From the NCBI GenBank assembly GCA_013177815.1, contig JABLXM010000003.1:1-64000 (forward strand): DNA of 64,000 bases, written 5' to 3'. Below the pieces are notes generated by a model. The model was not told where the DNA came from. It made no database searches and worked only from the letters and a program-made list of their open reading frames with translations. Each line of letters begins with the position of its first letter. Positions within the stretch are counted from its first letter, which is position 1. Below, piece after piece: positions 48,102 through 58,136 of the stretch. The DNA comes from Anaerolineae bacterium. Lineage in GTDB: Bacteria; Chloroflexota; Anaerolineae; Anaerolineales; Anaerolineaceae. The translations under genes were made by a program, and so were the position numbers.

Positions 48102-50594
48102 ATGACAATGAAGATGGTGACGTTGCGGATCGATGAACATACCGTGGAAGTGCCGGCGGGAACCCGGGTGGTGGATGCCGCCAAGAAGGTGGGGGTGGAT
48201 ATTCCGGTGTTCTGCTACCACCCCAAATTGGAATCGGTGGGCATGTGCCGCATGTGCCTGGTGGAGATCGGGCGACCGGTGGTCGACCGCGCCAGCGGGA
48301 AAGTGGTACTCGAAGCGGACGGCTCGCCGAAAATCCAGATGGCGCCCAAGCTGGAGACCGCCTGCACCACCCCGGTCTCGGATGGCATGTTGGTGGTGAC
48401 TACCAGCGAGAAAGTGGCAGCCGCCCGCCGCGAAGTGGTCGAGTTCATCTTGACCTCGCACCCGCTCGATTGCCCGATCTGTGACAAGGGCGGCGAATGC
48501 CCGTTGCAGAACCTCACCATGGCATACGGTTCCGGCACTTCGCGCTTCATATTCGACGAGAAAATGCGCTCTGCCAAGCACGTGCCGCTGGGCGAATTGA
48601 TCTACCTCGACCGCGAACGCTGCATTCAATGCGGGCGCTGCGTGCGCTTCCAGCACGAAGTGGTCGACGACCCGGTACTGGATTTCTACCAGCGCGGGCG
48701 GGCATTGGAGATCATCACCCGTTCCGAACCGGGTTTCGACTCGGTCTTCTCCGGCAACACCACCGATATCTGCCCGGTGGGTGCGCTGACGACGGCGGAC
48801 TTCCGCTTTGGCGCCCGCCCCTGGGAGATGAAACCCGCTGCCTCGATCTGCGCGCAGTGCCCGGTGGGTTGCAACATCGTCTACGACGTGCGGCGCGAAG
48901 CCAAAAGCAGCGGCAAACCGGTCATCAAACGCGTCATGCCGCGCCAAAACGAATCTGTCAACGAGGTCTGGATATGCGACAAAGGGCGCTTCGTGCACCA
49001 CTACAACGAAAGCGCCGAACGACTGACCCAGCCACTGATGCGCGTCGATGGCGAACTGACGCCCGTCTCATGGCAACAGGCGCTGGAAACAGCAGCCGCC
49101 AAATTGAAGGAAGCCGGCAAGGGTCTGGTGACCCTGGCGGGCGGCAGGTTGAGCAACGAGGATCTGTTCAACTTGCGCGAACTGACCCGCGCCCAGGGCG
49201 GCACGACGCTGCTGCACACCCACATGGGCGGCGGCGAATGGACCCGCCAGTTGGGGCTAAACCAGGGCAGCAATCTTGGCAGCCTGGGTAACGGCGACGC
49301 CATCGTGGTGATCGCCAGCGACCTGCACCAGGAAGCGCCGCTGTGGTGGCTGCGCGTCAAACAGGCAGCGCAGCGCGGCGCAACATTGATAGTGCTCAAT
49401 GCCCGCCCAACCCGCCTGGATGCTTACGCTGCGCACGCGCTGCGTTACCAGCCGGGCGAGGCTGCACAGGCTGTCGCCGGGCTGATGGGCAACCACAAAA
49501 CGCCGGCGGCTTTTCAAACTGCGCGCGAGGCCCTGGCGGGTGCAGCCAACCTGGTGGTCTTCTTTGGCAGCGATGGGTTGGGCTTGACCGGTACACGGGC
49601 GCTGGCGCAAACTTGTGCGGACCTGCTGATGCAATCCGGGCATTACGGGCGACCGAACAACGGTCTGGTGGGCGTGTGGCAGCACAGCAACGACCAGGGT
49701 GCTTGGGAGATGGGCTACGCGCCGGCAGCCGACCTGGTGGGCAGCCTGAAAAAAGCCAAAGTGGCGCTGCTGGCTGCCGCCGACCCGGTTGGTGATGAGC
49801 CGGCGCTCGCCAAAGCCCTGGCAGGCGCGGATTTCGTCATCGTACAGGAAATGTTCCTGACCGCCAGCGCAGAAAAAGCCGACCTGGTGCTGCCGGTGGC
49901 TGCCATCCCTGAACGCGAGGGCAGCCTGACCAGCGGCGAGCGCCGGGCGCAGCGTTTCTACCCGGCGGTGCCCGCGCCGGACGGCGTGCGACCCGATTAC
50001 ACCATCGCGGCGCAATTAGGGCAACGATTGGGCTTGGAATTGGAAGGGCGTGCCGCCGGGCTGGTGTTCCTGCGCCTGGCGCAGAGCGAGCCTGCCTTCG
50101 CTGGTCTGTCCTACCAGGCGTTATCAACTGCCGAGGAACAATGGCCCATCGTCGGTCGGCGCGACCTGTACTTCGGCGGCACGACATATGACAACAACCA
50201 GGGCATGGGAACGCACTTGCAGCCGGTGCTCAAAGCCGGTGAAAGACCTGCCGCGGTTGCAGCAGCTCTCGATACTGAACTGATGGACGCCGGGGACAAC
50301 CTGCTGGTGCTGCCGCACACCCGCCTCTTCGACCAGGGCAGCCTGGTGCGCTTCAGCCGACTGCTGGTGGAACGGGTGGCAACGGCGGAACTGCGGTTGA
50401 ACCCCGCCACTGCCAAACACTTCGGTCTGGCAGAGGGCGTTGCGGCAAGCCTGAACCTGAACGGCGCGGATGCCAGCGTCATCGTCCGGATGGATGATGC
50501 GCTGCCGCCGGGCGCCGCCTGGCTGCCGCGCCGGGTGGGCGTGCCGCTGTGGGCGCCGGCTGCGGCGCAAGTCAAGGTTATGGAAAGGGATTAA
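48102..50594 (+). CDS. nuoG: NADH-quinone oxidoreductase subunit G
   Basis: VPVFCYHPKLESVGMCRMCLVEIG equivalent 2Fe-2S; HPLDCPICDKGGECPLQNL; RCIQCGRCVRFQHEV. Confidence 0.95.
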   Translation: MTMKMVTLRIDEHTVEVPAGTRVVDAAKKVGVDIPVFCYHPKLESVGMCRMCLVEIGRPVVDRASGKVVLEADGSPKIQMAPKLETACTTPVSDGMLVVTTSEKVAAARREVVEFILTSHPLDCPICDKGGECPLQNLTMAYGSGTSRFIFDEKMRSAKHVPLGELIYLDRERCIQCGRCVRFQHEVVDDPVLDFYQRGRALEIITRSEPGFDSVFSGNTTDICPVGALTTADFRFGARPWEMKPAASICAQCPVGCNIVYDVRREAKSSGKPVIKRVMPRQNESVNEVWICDKGRFVHHYNESAERLTQPLMRVDGELTPVSWQQALETAAAKLKEAGKGLVTLAGGRLSNEDLFNLRELTRAQGGTTLLHTHMGGGEWTRQLGLNQGSNLGSLGNGDAIVVIASDLHQEAPLWWLRVKQAAQRGATLIVLNARPTRLDAYAAHALRYQPGEAAQAVAGLMGNHKTPAAFQTAREALAGAANLVVFFGSDGLGLTGTRALAQTCADLLMQSGHYGRPNNGLVGVWQHSNDQGAWEMGYAPAADLVGSLKKAKVALLAAADPVGDEPALAKALAGADFVIVQEMFLTASAEKADLVLPVAAIPEREGSLTSGERRAQRFYPAVPAPDGVRPDYTIAAQLGQRLGLELEGRAAGLVFLRLAQSEPAFAGLSYQALSTAEEQWPIVGRRDLYFGGTTYDNNQGMGTHLQPVLKAGERPAAVAAALDTELMDAGDNLLVLPHTRLFDQGSLVRFSRLLVERVATAELRLNPATAKHFGLAEGVAASLNLNGADASVIVRMDDALPPGAAWLPRRVGVPLWAPAAAQVKVMERD

Positions 50595-50598
50595 AGGC

Positions 50599-51600
50599 AT
50601 GGACCTTGGAATGATCATCGAATGGAGCGTCAAAGCCCTGGTCATCATCCTGACCCTGACGGCGGGCTTCGCCTATACCACCCTCTATGAGCGCAAGCTG
50701 CTCGCCCGCATGCAGGTGCGCATCGGACCCAACCGCGCCGGACCTGCCGGTCTTTTGCAGCCGATAGCCGACGCCGTCAAGTTGATCTTCAAAGAGGAAC
50801 TCATCCCTGCCAAAGCCGATAGGTTCATCTTCATACTGGCGCCCATCATCACTGTCATCCCGGCGCTGATCATCACCGCAGTGGTGCCGTGGGGACGCAG
50901 CATCACCCTGTTCGGGCGCGAGATTCCGCTCTACCTGGCGGACGTCAACGTGGGGGTGCTGTATATCATGGCGATCACCTCCATCTCCGTTTACGGCATC
51001 ACGTTGGCAGGCTGGTCATCCAACAACAAATATGCCACGCTGGGCGGGGTGCGCGCCACTGCGCAGATGATCAGCTATGAACTGGCGCTGGGTTTCGCCA
51101 TGATCGCCCCGGTGATGATGGCAAGCTCGATGCGTATGATCGATATCGTCGAAGGTCAAAAAACGATGTGGTACGCCGTGCTTCAACCGGTGGCGTTCGT
51201 GATCTATTTTGCCGCCAGCCTGGCGGAGATCAACCGGGCGCCCTTCGATATGCCCGAAGCCGAGCAGGAACTGGTTGCCGGCTATCATACCGAATACTCC
51301 AGCATGAAGTTCGCTACCTTCTTCATGGCGGAATATATCAAAATGATCGCGATCGCGATGATCGGGTCATCCTTGTTCCTGGGCGGCTACCTGGGACCCT
51401 TCGTGGACCAGGTGCCCATTCTGGGACCCATTTACCTGGCGATCAAGGTGGTGGCATGGCTGTTCGTCACCATCTGGATTCGCGCCACCCTGCCCCGCAT
51501 CCGCTATGACCGGCTGATGCAACTGGGATGGAAAGTGCTCTTCCCGGTGGCGCTGTTGAACGTCCTGGTCACCGCCATCGTGGTGGTGCTTATCGGTTAG
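50599..51600 (+). CDS. nuoH: NADH-quinone oxidoreductase subunit H
   Basis: YERKLLARMQVRIGPNRAGPAGLLQPIADAVKLIFKE; EINRAPFDMPEAEQELVAGYHTEYSSMKF. Confidence 0.97.
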   Translation: MDLGMIIEWSVKALVIILTLTAGFAYTTLYERKLLARMQVRIGPNRAGPAGLLQPIADAVKLIFKEELIPAKADRFIFILAPIITVIPALIITAVVPWGRSITLFGREIPLYLADVNVGVLYIMAITSISVYGITLAGWSSNNKYATLGGVRATAQMISYELALGFAMIAPVMMASSMRMIDIVEGQKTMWYAVLQPVAFVIYFAASLAEINRAPFDMPEAEQELVAGYHTEYSSMKFATFFMAEYIKMIAIAMIGSSLFLGGYLGPFVDQVPILGPIYLAIKVVAWLFVTIWIRATLPRIRYDRLMQLGWKVLFPVALLNVLVTAIVVVLIG

Positions 51601-51616
51601 CGTAGGAGTTTAGACC

Positions 51617-52108
51617 ATGCTTCAGGGATTCATGACCACACTCAAATCGATACTGGAAAAGCCGGTCACCATCCAGTATCCGGAACAAAAACGACCGGTG
51701 CGCAGCCGCTTCAAAGGGCGGCATGTGCTGAAGCGTTACGACAATGGGCTGGAAAAGTGCATCGGCTGCGCGCTGTGCGCCGCCGCCTGTCCGGCGGACG
51801 CCATTTTTGTAGAAGCCTCCGAGAATAGCGATGAAAACCGTTATTCGCCCGGTGAACGCTACGCCAGCACTTACGAGATCAACATGATGCGCTGTATCTT
51901 CTGCGGTTTTTGCGAGGACGCCTGCCCAACCGAAGCCATCGTGCTGGGTGATAACTATGAACTCTCTTTCACCAGCCGGACGGACGCGATCTATCCCAAG
52001 GACATGTTGCTGGAGCCGGTGCCGGAAGACGGGTCGCCCACACCACAAAAAGTGCCCGCCGGCGCGTTCGACCGCGCCATCCCGCTGATGCAGGATGCAA
52101 CCGACTGA
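51617..52108 (+). CDS. nuoI: NADH-quinone oxidoreductase subunit I
   Basis: CIGCALCAAACPADAIFVEA ... CIFCGFCEDACPTEAIVLG. Confidence 0.96.
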   Translation: MLQGFMTTLKSILEKPVTIQYPEQKRPVRSRFKGRHVLKRYDNGLEKCIGCALCAAACPADAIFVEASENSDENRYSPGERYASTYEINMMRCIFCGFCEDACPTEAIVLGDNYELSFTSRTDAIYPKDMLLEPVPEDGSPTPQKVPAGAFDRAIPLMQDATD

Positions 52109-52126
52109 TATGGGGAGGCGTAAGGA

Positions 52127-52687
52127 ATGACAACGGCTTTATATATTATCCTGGCAGTGGTGATCGTCGGCAGCGCCCTGGGCACCATCATGAGCCGCAA
52201 CGCGGTCTACGCCGCGCTCTACCTGGCGCTCAACTTCATGTCGGTGGCACTGCTCTACCTGTTTCTGGGCGCGCCGTTCATTGCGCTGGTGCAGGTGACG
52301 GTCTATGCCGGCTCGATCATGGTCTTGTTCATCTTCGTGATCATGCTGCTGGGCGCGGAACGCCTGGCAGCCAGCGAGAACCTGCGCGGTCAGCGTTTTT
52401 TGGCGATCGCCCTTGGCGTGGTGCTGCTCGCCATCCTGGGAACGGTCTTCATCTCCCGCGCCGAACTGACCGGTATCGTCACCCCGCCCACCGCAGTGGA
52501 TTTCGGTTCGCCGCGTCAGATCGGCACCGCACTGTACACCCAGTACTGGCTGCCGGTCATGATCACCTCGATGCTGCTGCTGGTCGCCACCGTGGGCGCC
52601 ATCTTGCTGACGCGCGGGGAAGGGACATCCATCCGCGACAACCTGAAGCGAGTGGACGAGAAGGAACAAGCAGACCAGGAAGAATGA
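52127..52687 (+). CDS. nuoJ: NADH-quinone oxidoreductase subunit J
   Basis: RNAVYAALYLALNFMSVALLYLFLGAPFIALVQVTVYAGSIMVLFIFVIMLLG. Confidence 0.95.
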   Translation: MTTALYIILAVVIVGSALGTIMSRNAVYAALYLALNFMSVALLYLFLGAPFIALVQVTVYAGSIMVLFIFVIMLLGAERLAASENLRGQRFLAIALGVVLLAILGTVFISRAELTGIVTPPTAVDFGSPRQIGTALYTQYWLPVMITSMLLLVATVGAILLTRGEGTSIRDNLKRVDEKEQADQEE

Positions 52688-52715
52688 CCGCGGTTTTTCG
52701 CGGGAGGAGAAGGAT

Positions 52716-53015
52716 ATGCCATTAGCCTATTACATCGGACTATCAGCGGTCATGTTCATTTTGGGGATCATGGGCGTGCTGCTGCGCCGAAACGCCCTGG
52801 TGGTCTTCATGTCGCTGGAATTGATCTTCAATTCGGCAAATTTGCTGTTCATCACGTTCGCGTCCTATTATCAACTGCTGGCGGGGCAGATCATGGTCTT
52901 TTTTGTCATGACCGTGGCGGCGGCTGAAGTGGCGGTGGGATTGGCATTGATGGTGGAGATCTTCCGCACCAAAAATACCATCAACATCGACCAGATGAGC
53001 CAGATGAAGGGTTAG
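52716..53015 (+). CDS. nuoK: NADH-quinone oxidoreductase subunit K
   Basis: LLRRNALVVFMSLELIFNSANLLFITF...FFVMTVAAAEVAVGLALMVEIFR. Confidence 0.96.
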   Translation: MPLAYYIGLSAVMFILGIMGVLLRRNALVVFMSLELIFNSANLLFITFASYYQLLAGQIMVFFVMTVAAAEVAVGLALMVEIFRTKNTINIDQMSQMKG

Positions 53016-53025
53016 GAACGGAATA

Positions 53026-55029
53026 ATGGCGACGATATTGGCAAATGAAGCGAATTGGGCAGCGACGCTGGCGCCGTGGGTCATCTTCTCACCACTGATC
53101 GGGCTGCTGCTTAACCTGTTGTTCGGGCTGCGTTGGGGTGAACGGGTGACGGGGTTCGTTGCCAGCCTGGCGAGCGTGGCGTCGTTCGCCCTGGCAGTGG
53201 CGTTAGGGATCGCCATCCGGGGTCAGCACGAGGCACTGATCGTGCCGCTGGCGGACTGGATCAGCGTGGGTTCGTTCGATGTCCAGTGGGCGCTGCGGGT
53301 GGATAGCCTTTCGGTGATGATGATGCTGGTCGTCGCCGGCGTGGGTGCCATCATCCATGTCTACGCCACCGGCTACATGCACAGCGATGTGCGTCACAAC
53401 GGCGACCCGGGTCGCTACCGGCGCTTCTTCGTCTACTTCAACCTGTTCATCCTTGCGATGCTGGTGCTGGTCTCGGCGGATAACTACCTGATGCTGTTCG
53501 TCGGCTGGGAGGGGGTCGGTCTGTGCTCATATCTGCTGATCGGGTTCTGGTTCGAGGGCGGCGCGGGCGGCATTGCCAACGCCAAGGCTGCCAAGAAGGC
53601 ATTCGTGGTCAACCGCATCGGCGATTTCGGTCTGCTGCTGGCGATCTTCATCATGTTCTGGTCGTTCGGCACGTTGCAGTTCGACGCGGTCTTTGCCCAG
53701 GCGGGGCAGGTTTTCCCCGGCATCATCCTGGCGATCACGCTGTTCATGCTGCTGGGTGTGAGCGGTAAGAGCGCCCAACTGCCACTTTACGTCTGGCTGC
53801 CGGACGCCATGGCAGGTCCAACCCCGGTTTCGGCGTTGATCCATGCCGCCACCATGGTGACCGCAGGCGTCTACCTGATCGCGCGTTCCAGCGCCCTATT
53901 CCTGGCTGCGCCTGCCGCCCAGGCGGCGGTGATGTGGGTGGGCGCGCTGACCGCCCTGTTGGCAGCCACCATCGCGGTCGGTCAGTTCGATATCAAGAAA
54001 GTGCTGGCTTATTCGACCATCAGCCAGTTGGGCTTCATGGTGGCGGCGGTGGGCATGGGTGCCTTCTCGGCTGGCATGTTCCACCTCACCACTCACGCCT
54101 TCTTCAAGGCGCTGCTCTTCCTGGCTGCCGGTTCGGTCATCTTGGGGATGGAACGCGGGCATGAGGATGCCGGCGATCACGAGCTGGCGACGGCGGGCGG
54201 CGGTCATGAAGATGCGCACGCCTTCGATCCACAGGATATGCGCAACATGGGCGGGCTACAACGCCGTATGCCCTGGACGATGGGCGTCTACCTGGTGGGC
54301 GCGCTGGCGCTTTCCGGCATTGCGCCGCTGGCGGGCTTCTTCTCCAAGGACGAGATCCTGGGCGCTGCCCGCGAGGTTTCGCTGCCGGTCTTCATCATCC
54401 TGGTGATTTCCGCCTTCCTGACGGCGTTCTACATGGGGCGGCAGATCTTCATGGTCTTCTTCGGCAAGCCGCGCAGCGCGGCGGCGGATCATAGCAGCGA
54501 GAGCAAGCCCATCATCGTCGCGCCATTGGTAATCCTGGCGATCCTCTCGGTGTTGGGCGGTGTGCTGAACCTGCCCGGCGTCTACTGGCTGGAGCACTGG
54601 CTGGAACCGGTACTGGCTGGCAACCTGGCGGTCGAGTTCGAGCTGCCGGTGGCGCTGCTTTCGCTGGCGGTGGCATTGACCGGCTTGCTGCTGGCATGGG
54701 GCGTATATGGCAAGCGCTCGCTTGGCAGCCCGGAGAACCCCGACCCCCTGGCAAAGCCGATGGGGGGGCTTTTCACCGCTGCACAGCACAAGTGGTGGGT
54801 GGACGAGCTTTACCAGGCTGTTTTCGTGCACCCCTTCGAACGCATTTCGCTCTGGCTGGCAGGCACGTTCGACCAGGGCGGCATCGACGGCGTGGCGAAC
54901 GGACTGGGTGCGCTCACGCGCACCCTCTCGAACTGGTGGAGCAAATTCCAGAACGGCTTCGTGCGCTCGTACGCGCTGGCGGTGGTTTTCGGAATGGTCG
55001 CCATCCTGGCATTCCTGGTGCTGCGCTAA
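53026..55029 (+). CDS. nuoL: NADH-quinone oxidoreductase subunit L
   Basis: VGWEGVGLCSYLLIGFW; GKSAQLPLYVWLPDAMAGPTPVSALIHAATMVTAGVYLIAR. Confidence 0.97.
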   Translation: MATILANEANWAATLAPWVIFSPLIGLLLNLLFGLRWGERVTGFVASLASVASFALAVALGIAIRGQHEALIVPLADWISVGSFDVQWALRVDSLSVMMMLVVAGVGAIIHVYATGYMHSDVRHNGDPGRYRRFFVYFNLFILAMLVLVSADNYLMLFVGWEGVGLCSYLLIGFWFEGGAGGIANAKAAKKAFVVNRIGDFGLLLAIFIMFWSFGTLQFDAVFAQAGQVFPGIILAITLFMLLGVSGKSAQLPLYVWLPDAMAGPTPVSALIHAATMVTAGVYLIARSSALFLAAPAAQAAVMWVGALTALLAATIAVGQFDIKKVLAYSTISQLGFMVAAVGMGAFSAGMFHLTTHAFFKALLFLAAGSVILGMERGHEDAGDHELATAGGGHEDAHAFDPQDMRNMGGLQRRMPWTMGVYLVGALALSGIAPLAGFFSKDEILGAAREVSLPVFIILVISAFLTAFYMGRQIFMVFFGKPRSAAADHSSESKPIIVAPLVILAILSVLGGVLNLPGVYWLEHWLEPVLAGNLAVEFELPVALLSLAVALTGLLLAWGVYGKRSLGSPENPDPLAKPMGGLFTAAQHKWWVDELYQAVFVHPFERISLWLAGTFDQGGIDGVANGLGALTRTLSNWWSKFQNGFVRSYALAVVFGMVAILAFLVLR

Positions 55030-55056
55030 AGCGGCTGCCGGGTGAAGGAATCGTTT

Positions 55057-56559
55057 ATGGACTATTTGAGCAATCCTTTGGTAATCTTGTTGCTGATGCC
55101 CCTGCTGGGATGCGTTGTGTTGGCAGCCCTGCCAGCAGGGCGCAAGAACGCCCTGCGTTGGACGGCGCTGCTGGCATCGCTGGCGACCTTTGCGGTCTCC
55201 CTTTGGATGCTGGCGGGGTTCCGCAGCGGTGAAGCCGGGCTGCAGTGGGTCATCCGCCAACAATGGGTGCAGGTCGCCTCGCTGCCGGTCAGCTTCTACC
55301 TGGGGGTGGACGGCATCAGCGTGCTGATGGTGCTGCTGACCACCTTCCTGACGCCGATCGCCATCCTCTCCTCCTGGGAGGCGGTGCAGGACAAGGTCAA
55401 AGGCTTCATGATGCTCTTCCTGCTGCTGGAAACCGGTATGTTGGGGGTCTTCCTGTCGCTGGACCTGGTGTTGTTCTATATCTTCTGGGAATTTACGCTC
55501 ATCCCGATGTATTTCCTGATCGGCGTGTGGGGCGGCGAAAGGCGCATCTACGCGGCGGTCAAATTTTTCCTGTTCACCATGGCAGGCTCGGTGCTGATGC
55601 TGCTGGCGATCCTGTTCATCGGCTGGCAGGGCGGAACCTTTGCGCTGCCCGACCTGGTCGCTGCCCGTGAGAGCTTCGCTGCGGCGCAGACCTGGCTGTT
55701 CCTGGCTTTTGGGCTGGCTTTCGCCATCAAAGTGCCGCTCTTCCCGCTGCACACCTGGCTGCCGGATGCGCACGTGGAGGCGCCCACCGCCGGCTCGGTC
55801 ATCCTGGCAGGCGTGCTGCTCAAGATGGGCACCTACGGCTTCCTGCGCTTCAACCTGCCGCTCTTTCCGGAAGCTTCGGTCAAGTTTGCGCCCTGGGTGG
55901 GCGCGCTGGCGGTGATCGGTATCATCTACGGCGCGGCGGTCGCCTTCGCGCAAAAGGACGTCAAGAAACTGGTGGCTTATTCCTCGGTCAGCCATCTGGG
56001 CTTTGTGATGTTGGGGCTGTTCGCCCTCAACCAGCAGGGGGTTTCCGGCGGCATCATCCAGATGGTCAACCACGGGCTGAGCACCGGCGCGCTCTTCCTC
56101 ATCGTCGGCATGCTTTATGAACGCCGGCACACCCGCGAGATGTCTGACTACGGCGGCATCTGGAAAGTGGTGCCGGTGATGGGCGCGATGATGCTGTTCA
56201 TCAGCCTTTCATCCGCCGGGCTGCCGGGTTTGAACGGCTTCGTGGGCGAATTCACCATCCTGCTGGGGTCGTTCGGTTCGACAGCGTTGGGCAGCCCGTG
56301 GTTCGCCGGGGTCGCCACCGTGGGCGTCATCCTGGCGGCGGTCTATTTGCTGACCATGTTCGAGAAGGTCTTCCTGGGCAGGGTGACCCGGGATGAAAAC
56401 CTGGGTTTGAAGGACGTCAGCCTGCGTGAGGTGCTGGTGCTGGCGCCGATCATGATCCTGATCGTTTGGATCGGCGTCTACCCCAAGCCATTCTTCGACC
56501 TGATCAATCCAAGCGTGCAGAGCCTGCTTTCGGTATTCTCTGCCACGCTGGTGCCATAG
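55057..56559 (+). CDS. nuoM: NADH-quinone oxidoreductase subunit M
   Basis: FYIFWEFTLIPMYFLIGVWGGERRIYAAVKFFLFT; KVPLFPLHTWLPDAHVEAPTAGSVILAGVLLKMGTYGFLRF. Confidence 0.97.
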   Translation: MDYLSNPLVILLLMPLLGCVVLAALPAGRKNALRWTALLASLATFAVSLWMLAGFRSGEAGLQWVIRQQWVQVASLPVSFYLGVDGISVLMVLLTTFLTPIAILSSWEAVQDKVKGFMMLFLLLETGMLGVFLSLDLVLFYIFWEFTLIPMYFLIGVWGGERRIYAAVKFFLFTMAGSVLMLLAILFIGWQGGTFALPDLVAARESFAAAQTWLFLAFGLAFAIKVPLFPLHTWLPDAHVEAPTAGSVILAGVLLKMGTYGFLRFNLPLFPEASVKFAPWVGALAVIGIIYGAAVAFAQKDVKKLVAYSSVSHLGFVMLGLFALNQQGVSGGIIQMVNHGLSTGALFLIVGMLYERRHTREMSDYGGIWKVVPVMGAMMLFISLSSAGLPGLNGFVGEFTILLGSFGSTALGSPWFAGVATVGVILAAVYLLTMFEKVFLGRVTRDENLGLKDVSLREVLVLAPIMILIVWIGVYPKPFFDLINPSVQSLLSVFSATLVP

Positions 56560-56574
56560 AAGGGGCGCTGCTGA

Positions 56575-58020
56575 ATGACGATAAATGACCTGAACACGAT
56601 CTTACCCCTGGTTGTGCTGGCTGGCTGGTCGGTAGTGGTGCTGCTGGCAGACCTGTGGATTCCCAAGGACCGCAAGGGGTGGACGGCGGCGCTCTCAGCA
56701 GTTGGGCTGGTGGTGGTATTGGGGTTGACGCTGGCGCGCGGCGGTACCGTTCAGAAAGCCTTCTTCGGCACCGTGCTGGTGGATGGCTTTGCCCTCTACC
56801 TGGATATCATCTTCCTGGTGGGCGGGCTGGCGGGCATCGCGCTGGCTTACGATTACCTCAAACGCATGGAGCTGGAGCGCGGCGAGTACTACCCGCTGTT
56901 GCTGATCGCCATTTCCGGCATGATGCTGATGACCTATGCCAATGACCTGATCATCGTCTTCCTGGCGCTGGAATTGCTCTCGCTGCCGCTCTACATCATG
57001 GCTGGTTTCGCACGCTTCAACCTGCAATCGGAGGAAGCGGCGCTCAAGTACTTCCTGCTCGGATCTTTTGCCTCCGGGCTCGTGCTCTACGGTGTGGCGC
57101 TGCTGTTCGGCGCCAGCGGTCACACCGACCTGCCCGGGTTGGTCAACACCATGCGGGCTGGCACCGGCAACCAGGCGTTGTTCCTCTTCGGCGCTGCGTT
57201 GCTGCTGGTGGGCTTCAGCTTCAAGACCGGCATCGTGCCGTTCCATATGTGGATGCCGGATGTCTACCAGGGCGCGCCTTCGCCGGCGACGGCTTTCATG
57301 TCGGTCGGCGCCAAAGCCGCCGGCTTCGCCGCGTTGATGCGCGTCTTCGTCACCGTCTTCCCATCCCTGAGCGATGACCTGACACCCATTCTGTGGGCAC
57401 TGGCAGCCATCACCATGGTGGTGGGCAACGTCCTCGCCATCTCGCAAAAGAACATCAAACGCCTGCTGGCGTATTCCAGCATCGCCCAGTCGGGCTACCT
57501 GCTGATGGCGTTCGTGCCGTACGCCAACGCCGAGGTCTCCAGCGATTCGATCGCCGCCATGCTGTTCTATCTGCTGGCTTATACGCTGACCACCTTCGGC
57601 GCATGGGCAGTCATCATCCAGATGGAGCAGCAGGAACGCCGCGGTTTAGAAGTGGCGGATTACGCCGGGCTGGGCAAGCGCCACCCCTGGCTCGGGCTGG
57701 CGATGACGATCTTCATGCTCTCGTTCACCGGCGTGCCGCTGACGTTGGGCTTCTGGGGCAAGTTCTACCTGTTCAGCACGGCGGTGGAAGGCGGCTTCGT
57801 GGGGCTGGCGCTGATCGGTCTGCTGACCTCGGTGGTCTCGGCGTTCTACTACCTGCGGGTGGTGGTGGTGATGTACATGCAGCCCGGCGACCCGCCGGTG
57901 AAGCAAAACCGGTGGGTCAACCTGACCGCACTGCTGGCAGCGGCGGTGGTGGTGGGGCTGGCATTCATCCCCGGCAGCGTGCTGGACTTGGCGTTGCAGG
58001 CGGTGCTGCAATTGCAGTAA
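56575..58020 (+). CDS. nuoN: NADH-quinone oxidoreductase subunit N
   Basis: ALELLSLPLYIMAGFARFNLQSEEAALKYFLLGSFASGLVLYG; FKTGIVPFHMWMPDVYQGAPSPATAFMSVGAKAAGFAAL. Confidence 0.97.
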   Translation: MTINDLNTILPLVVLAGWSVVVLLADLWIPKDRKGWTAALSAVGLVVVLGLTLARGGTVQKAFFGTVLVDGFALYLDIIFLVGGLAGIALAYDYLKRMELERGEYYPLLLIAISGMMLMTYANDLIIVFLALELLSLPLYIMAGFARFNLQSEEAALKYFLLGSFASGLVLYGVALLFGASGHTDLPGLVNTMRAGTGNQALFLFGAALLLVGFSFKTGIVPFHMWMPDVYQGAPSPATAFMSVGAKAAGFAALMRVFVTVFPSLSDDLTPILWALAAITMVVGNVLAISQKNIKRLLAYSSIAQSGYLLMAFVPYANAEVSSDSIAAMLFYLLAYTLTTFGAWAVIIQMEQQERRGLEVADYAGLGKRHPWLGLAMTIFMLSFTGVPLTLGFWGKFYLFSTAVEGGFVGLALIGLLTSVVSAFYYLRVVVVMYMQPGDPPVKQNRWVNLTALLAAAVVVGLAFIPGSVLDLALQAVLQLQ

Positions 58021-58066
58021 CGCCGCGCTCACGTAAAAAACGAATACAGATCACACGAACAGAGAC

Positions 58067-58109
58067 AAACGTCCACGGGCGAACCGATCAAATAGCCCGT
58101 GGACGTTTT
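58067..58109. terminator. Terminator hairpin between nuoN and the convergent kinase (14-bp perfect arms)
   Basis: AAACGTCCACGGGC (58067-58080) / GCCCGTGGACGTTT (58095-58108). Confidence 0.85.
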
Positions 58110-58136
58110 CGTTCCCGCAAAGCCAACCCGTTGTTT

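Noticed and set aside
54256-56130. 624-aa minus-strand ORF opposite nuoL/nuoM
   Set aside because: Shadow ORF of high-GC coding sequence; Q/H/R-rich composition with no domain-like motifs, fully antisense to well-supported nuoL and nuoM.
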